From Symsagittifera roscoffensis (Eukaryota; Xenacoelomorpha; Acoela; Convolutidae), in assembly GCF_963678635.1 (NCBI RefSeq), contig NC_087066.1:60358875-60422874 (forward strand): a DNA stretch of 64,000 nucleotides, written 5' to 3'. Numbering within the stretch: the stretch's first letter is position 1; each line of letters starts with the position of its first letter. Position numbers and translations under genes: made by a program. Shown piece after piece: positions 9,468-21,384 of this stretch. Below the pieces are notes generated by a model, which made no database searches, had not been told where the DNA came from, and saw only the letters and a list, made by a program, of their open reading frames with translations.

Positions 9468-11883
9468 TCAAAGACGTCACGTTCGTTTGATATATGATAT
9501 ATAACGTGAAAAACAAGGTTTGGGTGCTTCGAATTATTTTTACCTAGTCAGTACAGAAAATTCTCTATCTAGTTTCCTTTTCTTTGCTTAAAATATGCTA
9601 CTAATGATCCTGATCACAGTATCATTTTTATAATTTTCTGATCCAAAATTCTTTCCTGAGTATCATTTTTGAGCAATAGGAACATAACAATTTAAAAATT
9701 CACATCAAAGAAAAAATTGCTGCAGTTGTTTTGAAGAGCCTCAATTCTTTTTAAACAAATCGTAGAACAATTGGCTCTCTTAACGGAATCAATAAACCAT
9801 TTTTAAATAATTCTTTTTGAATCCTTTTGAAGAAATCAAAGTTTTGCGCTTTATGGGATTATAAAGTAGAAAAATGTGATCCAAATGTTGATGAGGGATC
9901 CTGTTAACAAATTTCTCTGAATGTGCAAGAGAAATTAGTCATAGCTATGACTCGGGATTGATTATGTTTTTTAAAGTTTTTTTTCAACGCTTCAATCAGT
10001 TTAAAACCTATAAACTTTTACCCCAACAACTGAGATAGATGATAGTTTCTTGGAAAACAAACAGTGAAGAAAACCCCGTTTGTTATAGCCCTGATTTTTT
10101 CAAACAATGCCCAATAAATTGCACTCAGTGTTATAACACACTATTTATAAAAAATTTTGACGGTACTTTTCTAATTTGAATGATCAGTTTTGCTGACTTT
10201 TGCGAATCAATCTAGATCAAAATGATACAACAAAATCTCACTTGGGCCAAAACTTTAAAATATTCTGGATTTTCAGATTTTGTAATTTTTTGTTTAAAAT
10301 TAATCCATTGATTTTTCAAAAAAAAACATAAAGAGTGTTTGGGTTTTGAATTATTAGTGAAATTTTTAGTCAAAGCTAACAAAACTTCGTAAATATGACA
10401 TTCGAAAAACTTTTTTGTTATTTCGTGCAAAATTGAAGTTGACGCCGTTTTGTATTTCGAAATCACAATAAACGGCTTTTGTTCGATCATTGAAAACGCG
10501 GAGGATTTCTGTTTTCGGGTGTAATGTTTTTGTTTTCCACGCAATTATTAATTGGTAACACAATTATTAATTGGAAATGATCAATATAATGAAAACTTAA
10601 GTCTTATCAAAAGTGCTCGCATATCAGGGCAAAACTTTGAATGTTCCAATTGCACTTAGAGGCAAATTAAAAAAAACTAAAAAATATAACAAAATAATCG
10701 AAAAAAAAGGAAAACCATTTTTTATAAACTGATTTTTCCCAACAAACGCTACAAAAAGATGTATTTAGCTTCTTGTGTTCTAATAGTACGACCAAATGCT
10801 TATGCTTTTCCTCAAATTAATTTGGGACGCCTTAATTCGCCCCATACGAGTGTTATAAGAACGTGATATATCGCGCGTTAATAATCAAAAAGTGGCTAAA
10901 TTGGCAATTTTTAAACCCACATAACTATACAAAAAAAATCGCAGATAAAATATATCCTGAAATTTGAGCTAATTAAAATAACATCCTTCAGATTGTATAA
11001 AAAGTCCGTCAAAAATCGAAAACTGACTGAGTAAAACGAATCTACCTCAAGCATCAATATTTGGCAGTGTCTTCGAAATTCGGAACAAAAAAATTATCGA
11101 ATTTGTGTGAGTGTTTTTGCTTTCTTATTCTATCATATACATTAAACTTTCAAAACAGAGTTATCTACTACGCAATTCTTTATATTTGCGACAAGGAATA
11201 GATAATTAGAGTTTCTTTAGTAGATGGTTTTAAAAGTCATAATCGTTCCGACTTTCGAAGAAAGTGCGGAATAATTATGCTTGGGATGTTTTTTTTTCAG
11301 TGATTTTTTGAAGTTCAACTAAGAATTTTTAAAGAAAATGCGTATACCATCTGATAGATATTGTTGTCTTGAGATCAAATATAAACAGATATTTTACTTG
11401 TGAGTGTTTTGTGTAAAGTTATGGGGGTTTAAAGAGTAATAATTTGGCCAGTTTGAGACAACTAACGAGTGATCTAACGAGTAAAAACCTTTAAATTGAC
11501 CTTAAAATGCAACTGAAACAATTGGGGTTTCGCCCTGATATACGAGAAGTTTTGTTATTACTAAAAATTGCTTTTCAACGAATATGTGGATGTTTTATAA
11601 TTTAAATTGACATTTTTGTGGCTTTCATACAAATGTCTCTTTTTATCTGCACAATCTACGAGACTCTTCTGAAATTTTGTATGCTAAATAAAGTTTTGAT
11701 ATAATTTGCTCATGAATTGAACCACTAGTTTCAACCTTTGCAGTTGTAAATTTCCAAGCAGTTTTTTCTTTTCAATTTTTGTTCAATGCCAATCCAGCAT
11801 TTAGTTCCCAGTTTTTAGTTTTTGGTCCTTTTCTCTGGATAACATAAATTAGCGTTGTGGTTAGGATTATGGGGTTGCGATAT
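9468..11883. other. Noncoding stretch; diverged hairpin-ended repeats
   Basis: No gene is recognised. Around 10615-10680 the segment GCTCGCATATCAGGGCAAAA resembles the end of the hairpin-family repeat. 11050-11545 is a diverged minus-oriented copy, ending GGGTTTCGCCCTGATATACG. A short direct repeat (AATTATTAATTGG) lies at 10546-10575. The frame at 10212-10544 looks like background. Confidence 0.5.
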
Positions 11884-14218
11884 CTATCTAGGCAAAATCT
11901 GAGATCGACCCATACTTGTGAGCAAGATGTCCGAGACTGATTGCTTGAACATCGAATCATCTTCCGACTCCTCGTCTCCGACTCTTTGTGATCTTCTGGC
12001 GGTAGTGTCCAATGGTATGGCGCCTTTCATTTCCGAACTCAATTCCGAGTTCCCATCTGCATGCTTTGCATGGTAATACAGTCGTCTTATGAGTCCGTTT
12101 TTCCAGAGAAAAGCCAGATACCACAATCCGGTCACGGCAAGCATCACAGCGTATGCAAGTGACATGTAATAAAACCCAATTTGTTCGTTTAGATAACCCC
12201 CGATTACAAATGAGCCGAAAGTTCGCCCAAATGAAGATTGGAGGTTGTAGCAAGAGGCTGCTATGGTTTTGATCTGTTGCATATTTGTAAGACCTTGTCT
12301 TAGAGCCACTTTCTCAAAAACCAGATATGTTGGATTCATCATTAGCGCAATAACAAAGCCAGTTCCGAACAGAAAGGAAACGCCCCAGTAAACGGACTCT
12401 AGTACTGGGAAGATCTTTGGGAGAAAGAATCCGAGAGAGATCATAGGAGCTATAAATTGGGTTATCATCACAATGTATCCCCCAAAACCAAATTCAACTA
12501 GAACTCCCACAATCGGGCCGGCAAGAAAATATGCGACTGAATTCGCCGTGAATATATAACCGACTGATTCCGAAGTCAACCCCAGAGTGTTTTCAAAGTA
12601 GAGCGAATAAGCCGAATCTCTAACGCCACAAATGCAGAAAATAGTGGCGGCTGGAATCGCGACGCTAAGCGTCGAAGGTTTGGTTATAAAAATAATATAA
12701 TCGGATGCTTGTACTTTTGATTTTGCCTTGGCGCCTTTGGATGGTACGAAGATAAGAGAAAAAGAAGCGACGATGAATTCGATAGCGGCGACGCACAAGA
12801 ACGGAAGTCGATATCCGCCGAAAGGTAGCAACACACTGCCGACAGGTGGTCCCAGACATAGGCCGAATCCGAGAGAAGTCTGTATTATTGTTGTAATTAC
12901 ACCTGATCAAAATCACAGGGTTAAGGGGGATTTCTAGGATATTTGCGAGGAAAATTTCAAACAGTTATCACAAATGTTTTTGACCTTTTTTAAGGCTAAC
13001 AAATACGTTTTTTGTAAGCAAAAAATTTATGCTGTCAGCAAAGTTGGGCTAAAAATTGTTTAGAACTCTTGAATTTTTTCATAAAACTTTATGTTTTTTG
13101 CATGTTTTTATCTCAAAATTATATTTGTTTATCAGCTTTCAAGTCATTTTTTTAAACATTGAAGTTCATCAGGATTTTTAAACCACGTCCGAAAAATGCA
13201 AATCTATAAATGTTCTTAAATTAGATTAAAAAAACAGACAAGTTTGGGCTTTTTGGGCATTTTTTAAAAATCAGACCTCTTGAAACACTAAACTAGAGTT
13301 GAATTTCTGAAAAAGGGTTATTTGATAATTCGAGATGTGCTTTTAGGCCTAATAAGTGAGAGCAATGCAAGTTACTCCAGATACCTGCCCTCTCTGGATA
13401 CACCTGGACTGCGATTGGGAGTGCGGTGCTGTAGAGCATAGAGGCCCCGACTCCATTGCACACTCGGCACACGAGACACGACACGAAGTACACAGTGCCA
13501 TCGGGTGCATCCCCGAGGACTCCGAATGCGCCTACTGTTATCGAAGACCACAAAGTGCCCCAGACGAAGAAGAATTTGATGCTGTGGGCCGAGACGAGAC
13601 TGGCGACCACGAATGAGAAAATCAAGTTGGCCACGTCAACAGAGCCGACTACGAGGCCAATCTGAGTCTGAGAGAGACCTGAAGAAAGTGATAATAATTA
13701 GTATTATTCAGTTATAGTTTTTATATTATACAATTTCATTAGTAATTCTATCATTGTAACATTATAATGTTATAGAATTATAGTATAATGCATTAAGATA
13801 CGTGAAGTTCTTACGTTCGCCTCGCCATTGAAATCTTTTAAGTTCCGAGCGGCATGACGCCAGTTATCTTTTGCCAGCGAGAAAGTGGAAAAAGAGCCAT
13901 CAAAAAGAGCATAACGAGTGAGATCACTTTGGACAAAAAACTATTTACTAATTAATTGTAATTAAGAAATGAGAATAATTAGAACACAACTCGACCTTTT
14001 TTCTCGGCTTCAGCTGGAAAAAATGGACCCGGGAGAGACAAATTGGCCCCCTCTAAAGTCACTGTAAGCACACACATAAGCAGCACGATCCGCTTCGTCG
14101 TACTGCTCAGCCTCTCTGCCTCCGCCAGAAGCCGATCTGTCTCGGACACAGTCACCACGTGACTCATTTTCCCGAAACTCGACTCGGCAAAGTTCGCATC
14201 AACACGAGTGGGCTTCAT
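11884..14218 (-). CDS. SLC18B1: Major facilitator transporter, SLC18B1-like, three exons
   Basis: Exons on the minus strand are 14218-13996, 13678-13385 and 12902-11884, with GT-AG introns of 317 and 482 bp, all phase 1. They join in frame for 511 residues plus TAG. The first Met gives MKPTRVDANF; a second at MSHVV is possible. The protein is a 12-segment MFS carrier. TM1 lies in exon 1 (TKRIVLLMCVLTVTLEGANLS). The exon 1-2 junction reads EKKGLSQTQIGLVVGSVD, the loop into TM2. Exon 3 has GPPVGSVLLPFGGYRLPF, as in the central helix hairpin of SLC18 proteins. The tail is acidic (DEESEDD). SLC18B1 is reported as a vesicular polyamine transporter; that substrate is inferred from family only. Length is somewhat above the human protein (about 456). 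No damage is seen. A related SLC18/SLC22-type carrier is the alternative. Confidence 0.8.
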
Positions 14219-14481
14219 TGGCTTGATTTTGACTCAGTTTCAGGCTAAGACTGACTAATATTTCGATTACAACGAAACTAAAAATGCGATTATCTGTAAT
14301 TTTTGCTATATTTGAAATTGAAAAGTTAGAAGAATAGCTGGTTGCATTTGTTTTTGCCATACCGTGGGTACCAAGTCCTAATCAGATATTTGAGTGAGTG
14401 ATTCCAAAATTATTCTCTGGATGTTGTTTATTAATAGCCAACGCTATTAACTTGACATTTACCTAGTAACAGACTAGTTAG

Positions 14482-14545
14482 TTGGGTGTGTTTGGCTTTG
14501 TCATTGAGAGTAGATTATAAAACTTCATAAAGCAAACACACCCAA
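14482..14545. promoter_or_regulatory. Hairpin upstream of the transporter gene
   Basis: TTGGGTGTGTTTGGCTTT is mirrored by AAAGCAAACACACCCAA, giving ~17-bp arms around a ~29-base loop, roughly 265 bp upstream of the transporter start. The loop includes TTATAAAAC. It could be a promoter element or a small foldback; nothing decides between these. Confidence 0.4.
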
Positions 14546-15220
14546 GTGTAAAGGTAAAAACAGAACCAAATAGTTTCAGATTAAAATATTTGAGCCACTA
14601 AAAACTTTGATGAGAGACAAGGCAGAAAAATCTTGAAATTGGCGAGAAAAACTCAATTATTTGATCAGGTAACTCTATAATATCCTAATTACAAGCTATT
14701 ACACTGCAACGGTGAGTTGTCAGTTTTCATACAGTTTTTGGCGCAAAATTTCGTACAAACTTTACGGCGCTAACTTTTTGGATTGTTGAAATAAGTCATC
14801 AAATGAATAGAGGGACAATGGATATATAGGTGATTTCAAAGAAAAATGAACAAAGAGTAATGATGAATTTGAGTGATTCCAGAGCCAAAACCAACTACGA
14901 AGACAAGTCATAAGAGGTCGAATGATCTATCATTTTGAAACTCATTCAGTCGTTACTTGGATTTCAAAAAAATCATATTCATTCTTTCACATTTGTTTGT
15001 AAAACAGTGCACAGTAGATCTTCCCTGGTCTTCGTTTTTGGTAATCAAACAAGACTGCACGTATGAGGTCAAAATTTTTAGTCTTTCGACGTATCTTTAA
15101 AATGTGTAAAGTTTTCTTGCAGAGAACAAGTTCTCAAAGACTTGATTATGTTCAAAACATTTTTTAATTTATCCCCACACAAGAGTGCGAGGGGGCGTCT
15201 GCCTCCCCTCCGAAATTCGA
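14546..15220. other. Noncoding stretch
   Basis: No coding signal or repeat of note, apart from a possible repeat edge near 15048 (AACAAGACTGCACGTATGAG) that resembles the start of the hairpin-ended family. Confidence 0.5.
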
Positions 15221-15730
15221 AGTCTTGGCGCTCGTATCAGGACAAAGCCTTGAATGTTCCCACTGCCTTTTAAGGTATATGGAGCAGTAATAACCTTATA
15301 AACTAAATTTAATGAAATAAAAAAAAAATTTAACAAAATTTTAGACCTTGTGAAAATCATTACCCCACACGCCATATAAAATACAATGTGACAGATTTAG
15401 CTCCTGGCAATAATGGCAACAGAGCTTTCTTCAACCAATTTCGAACGATTTCTAGGTCGGATTAAATCTCCGCTTACGCGTTAAAACTGCGAAACATATG
15501 CACGTTAATTGTCCCAAGTTGGCCAAAATGGCAATATTTAAACCTCCATAATTTTCTGAAAAAGGATTATAAGTTAAATAAATTTTTAAGATTTAAGCTC
15601 AGGACAATAATAACTTTTGATTAATATGAACAAAATTGGTCCAAATTGGCTAAATAAATAATTGAACTTTGTCTGAAGATAAAAACCACCCCGGTATTTC
15701 GCTAATTTCGTTATGAAAGTTGGAACAATT
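15221..15730 (+). mobile_element. HINE-like hairpin-ended repeat, copy
   Basis: It has the family's features in order: GCTCGTATCAGG near the left end, CACTGCCTTTTAAGGT, the CCCCACACGCCATAT box, TCTCCGCTTACGCGTTAA, TTGGCCAAAATGGCAAT, TTTAAGCTCAGGACAA, and a right end with ATGAAAGTTGGAACAATT. The left hairpin is degraded (CAGGACAAAGCCTTG). The frame at 15169-15375 is only this repeat. Confidence 0.75.
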
Positions 15731-17290
15731 AGCCAACAAAGGCTACATACAGACTTGTAGAAACTCATCCAAGTTAATTAGTTTAATAGTAAATCAAAGC
15801 TATGACAATTGGTTTGCGAGAGATTACACATACTGATGAGCAATTCAATTTTGAGAAAAAAAACGGTATTGCAACCCTGATTACTTCTCTTAGTTAACTT
15901 TTTCTAATTTTGCTTGGCGCTAATGTTTTTCCTCGCCTTGAATCAATGAGTGAAGATGCATAAAGGTGAACCTCAAATGATAAATGATGGACCAATTTTT
16001 TGCTTGATAGAAAGGGCTTCTAGCCGTTTGTGCACTGCTCTAAGCAACATATTTCATCTTAAACAAAAAACACACTGAGACAAACTATAAAAAACTTTTG
16101 AAAATGCCGGCATTTTAAATCAATTTAAAAAATACCAATGACACTTTATAATATCACGGAACTGAATAATCACGTATGATTTCAATTTCAGTTGTCTAAG
16201 TTACTAAACTTTTTTATGTTTTCTTGATTGCGTAAAACAGTAAATTCTAATATAATTGACATCAAAATGATTGATGAAAGAAGAGACAATTTTTAATAAA
16301 CTCTTATGAAAATCGTATGTTAGGTCTGCTCGTATCAGGGGAAAACTCTGAATGTTCCGACTGCCCATTAATTGGTCTCGAATAATTTTTGGTTAAGAAA
16401 ATGATGCAATTTAAGAATTGCAGGCTGATATCAAAATTTGAGAGTAAATTTTAGATCGTGTATAGAATCAATAAGACCAGCTAGCTTGCTTCAATTTAAT
16501 TTGGAACTATTATGAGTATAAATATTTGCATACAGTATTGAAACTCTCAAAGTATCACTCTAGCAGCAGACCTATCCGCACTCATAAGCTGTCAACATTT
16601 GTTACATCTGTCTGACCAACCCACGCATATATATTCCTCACTTTCTATAAAGTAGGAACAATAAATGAAACTTGCATCTTTTTAAATTTTTTTTCAAATA
16701 ATCACAACATTGGAAGACAGATTGTGAGCCTGTTTAAAAGTTTTTTCTTTGAAGATAATCAAAATTATTTTAAGTGAACGAGTTTGATGTCATTCTTTTT
16801 TTTACAAAATTTGTTTCATCTAAGTTGTTCCAAATTGCCACCCAAAGTTTCGGCAATTGGATTTAAAATGCAAGAAGTATAGCTGCGGTGTCAAGTTTCA
16901 GGGAACCTGTTGATTGGCAAAACATTAACCAAAGTTTTTGTTAGCTACAAAATCCGGGTTTGATTAGGATTTTGAAGATATTTTGATATCTATGCTTCTT
17001 ACTTGCTTAAAATGACAATTGCCGTGCAGCTTTTTCTAAGTTAAATGACTTTTTTGGGTGAATAGCAAAAATTAATTGGACAGCGAAAATTTTCCGAAAA
17101 TTTCAATCATTTTCTTTCGTTACTTTGAACCATGAAATTGTCAAGTTTCGCATTAACAGCAAATGAAAGAAAAAGCTTTAACAAACATTTGCGGGGAAAG
17201 TTTTGCGTGGCACTTTAGTTCCTGATCACGTCGTGACCAAAAAAATAAAAACATAGGTTAAAAATATTTCTGTGGACAAAACGCTCGTTG
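15731..17290. other. Noncoding stretch with diverged repeats
   Basis: 16326-16600 resembles a diverged member of the hairpin-ended family (GCTCGTATCAGGGGAAAACTC, then GACTGCCCATTAATTGG). 16664-16820 is related to 17463-17640: both start GAAxCTTGCxTCTTTTTAAATT and keep the same order. No gene is recognised. Confidence 0.45.
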
Positions 17291-17292
17291 CA

Positions 17293-17375
17293 AATTTGAC
17301 CAACGTTTTTTTGATGTCGGACTTAATTTCAACTAATTGCATGGCTCCAAACACCTAAATCAATCTTGTTTTAGT
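17293..17375 (+). repeat. Direct repeat, copy 1 (pair with 17688-17772)
   Basis: The two ~83-bp copies share GACCAACGTTT, TTGATGTCGGACTTA, GCATGGCT and CCTAAATCAATCTTG at about 88% identity, ~395 bp apart. They belong to a larger, more diverged duplication that includes 16664-16820 and 17463-17640. Confidence 0.7.
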
Positions 17376-17687
17376 TTTTTGGATTGCGTAAAACAATTGT
17401 TTCCATAGAAAACGATATCACAAGAATTGAGCTGTTACCTCTCTAAAAACACATTTTAGGTCAACTAATTGAAGCTTGCGTCTTTTTAAATTTATTTCTT
17501 AAATGAGGCACTCATAACATAGAGCGACAAAATATAAGATTGCTTAGAAGTTTTTTATTTTAAAATATTCAAAATTATGTGAAATTCAAGGAAGTGGTTT
17601 GATGTTAATCTTGCTCATTAACAAGGTTTCAACCTGGTTTGTTTTCATTTTCCAAACAAGCTCTCAGCAATTGAATTTTAAATGCAG

Positions 17688-17772
17688 CTGCGAATTTGAC
17701 CAACGTTTATTTGATGTCGGACTTAGTTTCAACTATTCGCATGGCTTCAAATACCTAAATCAATCTTGTGTT
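17688..17772 (+). repeat. Direct repeat, copy 2 (pair with 17293-17375)
   Basis: Second member of the pair described at 17293. It falls inside an 87-codon open frame with no recognisable product, which argues that the frame is accidental. Confidence 0.7.
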
Positions 17773-17846
17773 AAGTTTTTTTCTGGGTTGCGTAAAACAG
17801 TTGTTATTTTTTCTTTTAAAAAGTTTCTCATTTTGAGTTTCGTTTG

Positions 17847-17990
17847 TTTTGAGTTTCAGTAATGTTTTGGGAGAGCTTGGTAACCAATTAAATTAAGTGG
17901 ATTTAAAAAAGTCGAAATGAGTTTCAAAAGAGTTTTGAAAATCCGATTTTTCTTGAGAAAAGCTAGATCTACTCCAGGTATCAAATTGAT
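17847..17990 (+). repeat. Direct repeat, ~144 bp, copy 1
   Basis: It starts TTTTGAGTTTCAGTAATGTT and ends GATCTACTCCAGGTATCAAA. It is over 90% identical to 18511-18654, 664 bp away. A terminus of the hairpin-ended family (CCTGATACGAGCAGTCTTGT) follows at 18009-18028. Confidence 0.8.
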
Positions 17991-18510
17991 AACTTTCATG
18001 ATAACTTGCCCTGATACGAGCAGTCTTGTTAGAATTTTAAAAGCGTTTTATTGACTGCTACAAGCGTTCAGCTGCCCATAGTCAAATTTTACTGAAAACT
18101 CGAACCACTTTCTTTATACACTTTTCAAGTAAGAAAATTATAAGCATCGAAGAAACCAAGACTGAAAGAGCTTTAACGAGATTTAATTTTGTGTGGAAAG
18201 TTTTCCATGAAGCTTTTGTTCATGATCATTTCGTGACCGAAGTAAAAAGGAAACATCGATTGAAATATTTTCTGTTTACAAAATGCTCGTTGTATTTTCG
18301 TCCGCCATTTAAATCGATAAAAGAGATACTTATTTCTTCTGGAAATAATCACCCTGACCACCGAAAGAATCCCCCTTTACAATTACTTCAGGACCAAAAA
18401 ACTTCTCTAAATGCACCTTAGAAGGAAGCGCGCGCCAAAAAAAACTCATCGTTTTGATCAAAACTCTTCAAAAAGTTCTCAAATGCGGAGTTTTTTTTGA
18501 AGTTTCACTT

Positions 18511-18654
18511 TTTTGAGTTTCAGTAATGTTTTGAAAGAGCTTGGTAACCAATTAAATTATAAGGATTTGAAAAAGTTGAAATAAGTTTCAAAGGAGTTTT
18601 GAAAATCAGATTTTTCTCCGGAAAAGCTAGATCTACTCCAGGTATCAAATTGGT
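18511..18654 (+). repeat. Direct repeat, ~144 bp, copy 2
   Basis: Partner of 17847-17990. The two differ by scattered substitutions, so the duplication is moderately old. The flanks do not extend the match, which suggests a dispersed element rather than a large local duplication. Confidence 0.8.
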
Positions 18655-20118
18655 AAATTTCCTTGCCCAAAATACTTAATGGGAGGATGTTAGATTGGTT
18701 CTAAATTTGAATTGTTTTCCAAAAATTAAGGCACTTCTGCTTTTTTTAGTGATGGTCGGCCAAAAATGGAGAAAAAAAACCGGCTCCATTCCTTTCCGAA
18801 AGCTTTTTTAAACGTTTTAATGCAGGTTTTTTTTACAATTTCAATTGTTTTTTTTTTGGAGTGAACCTATTCGTATTCTTGGGCTCTACATTAATGTTAT
18901 CAAAATTTAATCTGTTCACCTGAGCTGAGTTGCTAAAAATGCAATCTAAATCAAGTGAAATGAAGAAAAGAAACTGTTAGCTAACACGTGAATAGAATTT
19001 TTGTTCATCATTCTTGCCCTGATTGTTCTGGGAACTAAAAGTGGGTTTATTTTGGGCTCAAAATTGACTTGCACTCATTTTTTAGGAAAATCCCCGGATG
19101 GAAACAAACAAAGACGAACAGAATCTACCAAAATCAATCATATTGATGTCGTGAAGCGCGTGGAATTATGCAAGTTAAGCTGCATAAAACAACGCAAAAA
19201 TAATACCTTTTTCTACCATTGTACCTTTCTAATCAAATATCTTTCCAATTAAATTTAAGTTTTGATGTAAATTTTCATGCAGTTTATGGTTATTGTATTT
19301 CATTATAGAACTTTTCCGTTGGGAGTTCTTCAACATTGCAATTAGCAAGAAAATTGTTGTTCTCCGTTAATTAACTTTGTTTCATTTTCCGCTCGGGGCT
19401 TTTTGGGAGAGTTTTAAGGAAATAGATATAGACAACTTGCACCGGTGCGAATTCATCAGATGAGAATTATTAATTAAAGCTAGCGGGGAAAATAACTTTT
19501 ATAAGCCACGGGGATTCCCTTGTATCCGTTACATCGCAACGGGAGCGGAGAAAAAAAATGATGCATTTTGCAATCTATTCCCATATATCACGCTTAGTTT
19601 ATTTCTAAAGTAAGCTATGCTTGTGCCATCTTTGGAGCATTTAGACTATCTTCTAATTCCTGCTAGATCAGGTATCTTATTAATTTCGTAAAAACAGCAA
19701 GAAATTACTTTAAAAAAGATTACAAATTATTTAGTTTATTTCTTGTATATTATAAATAGATTTTTTTTGCTAATTCATATAAGTCTGTTTTTATAAAGCC
19801 ATTTAGAGGATTGTATTGACTTGCGCTGCGCGCCTTTTTTCATTTCCTAAGAAAATGTTTGGTTGACATTTTATGCAATTGTAATGCAGAACAGGTTTTT
19901 TTATCCTCTTGTGGAAATTTCGTGGAATTTGAGCAAAGTTTCGAGAATTCAATTTCTTGGAACTTTGAGTTTTTAGAGTGGAACCCTCTATTTGCGTAAC
20001 CAATTAGAACTTTTTTTCTAAAATGTAAAAACCGTATTGTTTTTAGGTAGTGCTTTGTTAGATTTTTTAAAATAATATAACGTTGTAAAATCTTAACAGT
20101 CCTTGATTAAAAACACCA
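18655..20118. other. Noncoding stretch
   Basis: No recognisable gene or repeat. The 83-codon frame at 19001-19252 begins at TTG and has a hydrophobic start, but nothing else supports it. 19390-19560 is richer in GC than its surroundings and shows no clear frame. Confidence 0.4.
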
Positions 20119-20301
20119 TCAATCATCATCTATTCCAGAGTTCTGAATCTCAGGTGTTTTTATGCTGAATTCATATTCCGGTGGCTTGCAGTCTAATTTC
20201 CTTTCCCCCGTTGGTATGAAACATATATCTGTCCTGCCATTTAGTTTGAAAAGATAGGTACTATTTATATGCTCTGTTTTGTCAGTGGAGCTCACATAAA
20301 A
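20119..20301 (-). CDS. Candidate terminal exon, unknown protein
   Basis: A minus-strand frame runs from an acceptor-like AG at 20302-20303 to TGA at 20121-20119, 60 codons. Its composition is unlike the surrounding AT-rich DNA, with segments such as FKLNGRTDICFIPTGERKLD and CKPPEYEFSIKTPEIQNSG and an acidic end (IDDD). Other open minus-strand patches lie at about 20445-20560 and 20750-20820, but I could not join them in phase. Random frames of this length are common here, so this is a weak call. No family is recognised. Confidence 0.22.
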   Translation of the reverse strand, partial: FYVSSTDKTEHINSTYLFKLNGRTDICFIPTGERKLDCKPPEYEFSIKTPEIQNSGIDDD

Positions 20302-20304
20302 CTA

Positions 20305-21384
20305 TCTATCAGGCTAGCTATCACTTATTCCTTTTGGGCACATGAGAATAGTGAATAGATTTCAACAGTAGATCGATATCGGAAAAAGATAGCCCAGATA
20401 GGTAAAAAAATCCTCCTAATTGTTTTACTGGCATTATTATAACCGTGTGTATTTAGGGTCAGAAGTATGAGGGTTTAAATTCATTGGTATATAAAATGCG
20501 TCTCGGTTATTTGACCACTTGTGCCCCGGGTAATTTTGTTCAGTTGGTAAGAAAAAGGCTCGAAATATTCCCTTTTGTAATTTGAAATGTTTCTAATCGC
20601 CACCTATATTTTACTTTATAAATCCCAGCGATAGCAGATTTAAAATGTTATACTCACAGTGGTAGACACTAACCATTTAGACAGTTATTCCATTATAGAT
20701 TTCCAGTTTCTGTCCCAAATTTACCTTTCTTTTCCTTTTGTTTGTTTTCCAGATATTGTCAACTTTTTCCTCTCACAAATTAAATTTTCCTGGCATGCAA
20801 AATCTGGCCACTTAAAAATATTACCATATTTTGCAAAAACAGTTCATATTGCACCCCATATGAAAGAGTAAAAAGAGAATGAATAATAATCAATCAATAT
20901 AGTTACTGTTTTATTCAATTCCTCCTGTTGGACCAAAAATAATCACCTCTTCCTGCTTTTTGTAGTAGATTGTAAAAAGTATTCATAGGTTAGGTTTACG
21001 TCTGCCATACTAAAATTGTGCTGCTCTTAAACATAAAGTGTAGTTTTTTTTTCAGAAAACGGTATTAAAATCATTTATATTCTCATTTAGAGTCTGTAAG
21101 CAATGTGCCTGTTAAAAATAAAAATATGAAAATTCCTCGCTCACTTTAAATTACATTCCTGTTTACCTTCATTATTCCATGAATTTTCGATTATGTGACG
21201 TAATCAGCGTTTGGAAGTGTCTCTTCAATCTGAAAATGATTTTGATACCCACATTCTTACTATTGAGCATAAGTTCGTGACAGAAGACAATTCGACTTTC
21301 TGGTCTCATTGGATCCTCTTCATATTTGCTGTTTTTTTTTTGTCTGACCTCTCCTCATTTTCACTGTTATTGTAACTTCCTAAA
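20305..21384. other. Unassigned stretch upstream of the claudin-like gene
   Basis: No repeat family is recognised. Short open minus-strand segments (for example about 21335-21190, with MRPESRIVFCHELML) could be exons or chance. The segment just before 21385 should contain the 5' end and promoter of the claudin-like gene; no clear TATA box is evident. Confidence 0.35.

Noticed and set aside
10212-10544. 110-codon minus frame
   Set aside because: Lys/Phe/Ile-rich composition matches local AT content and no family or splice signals support it.
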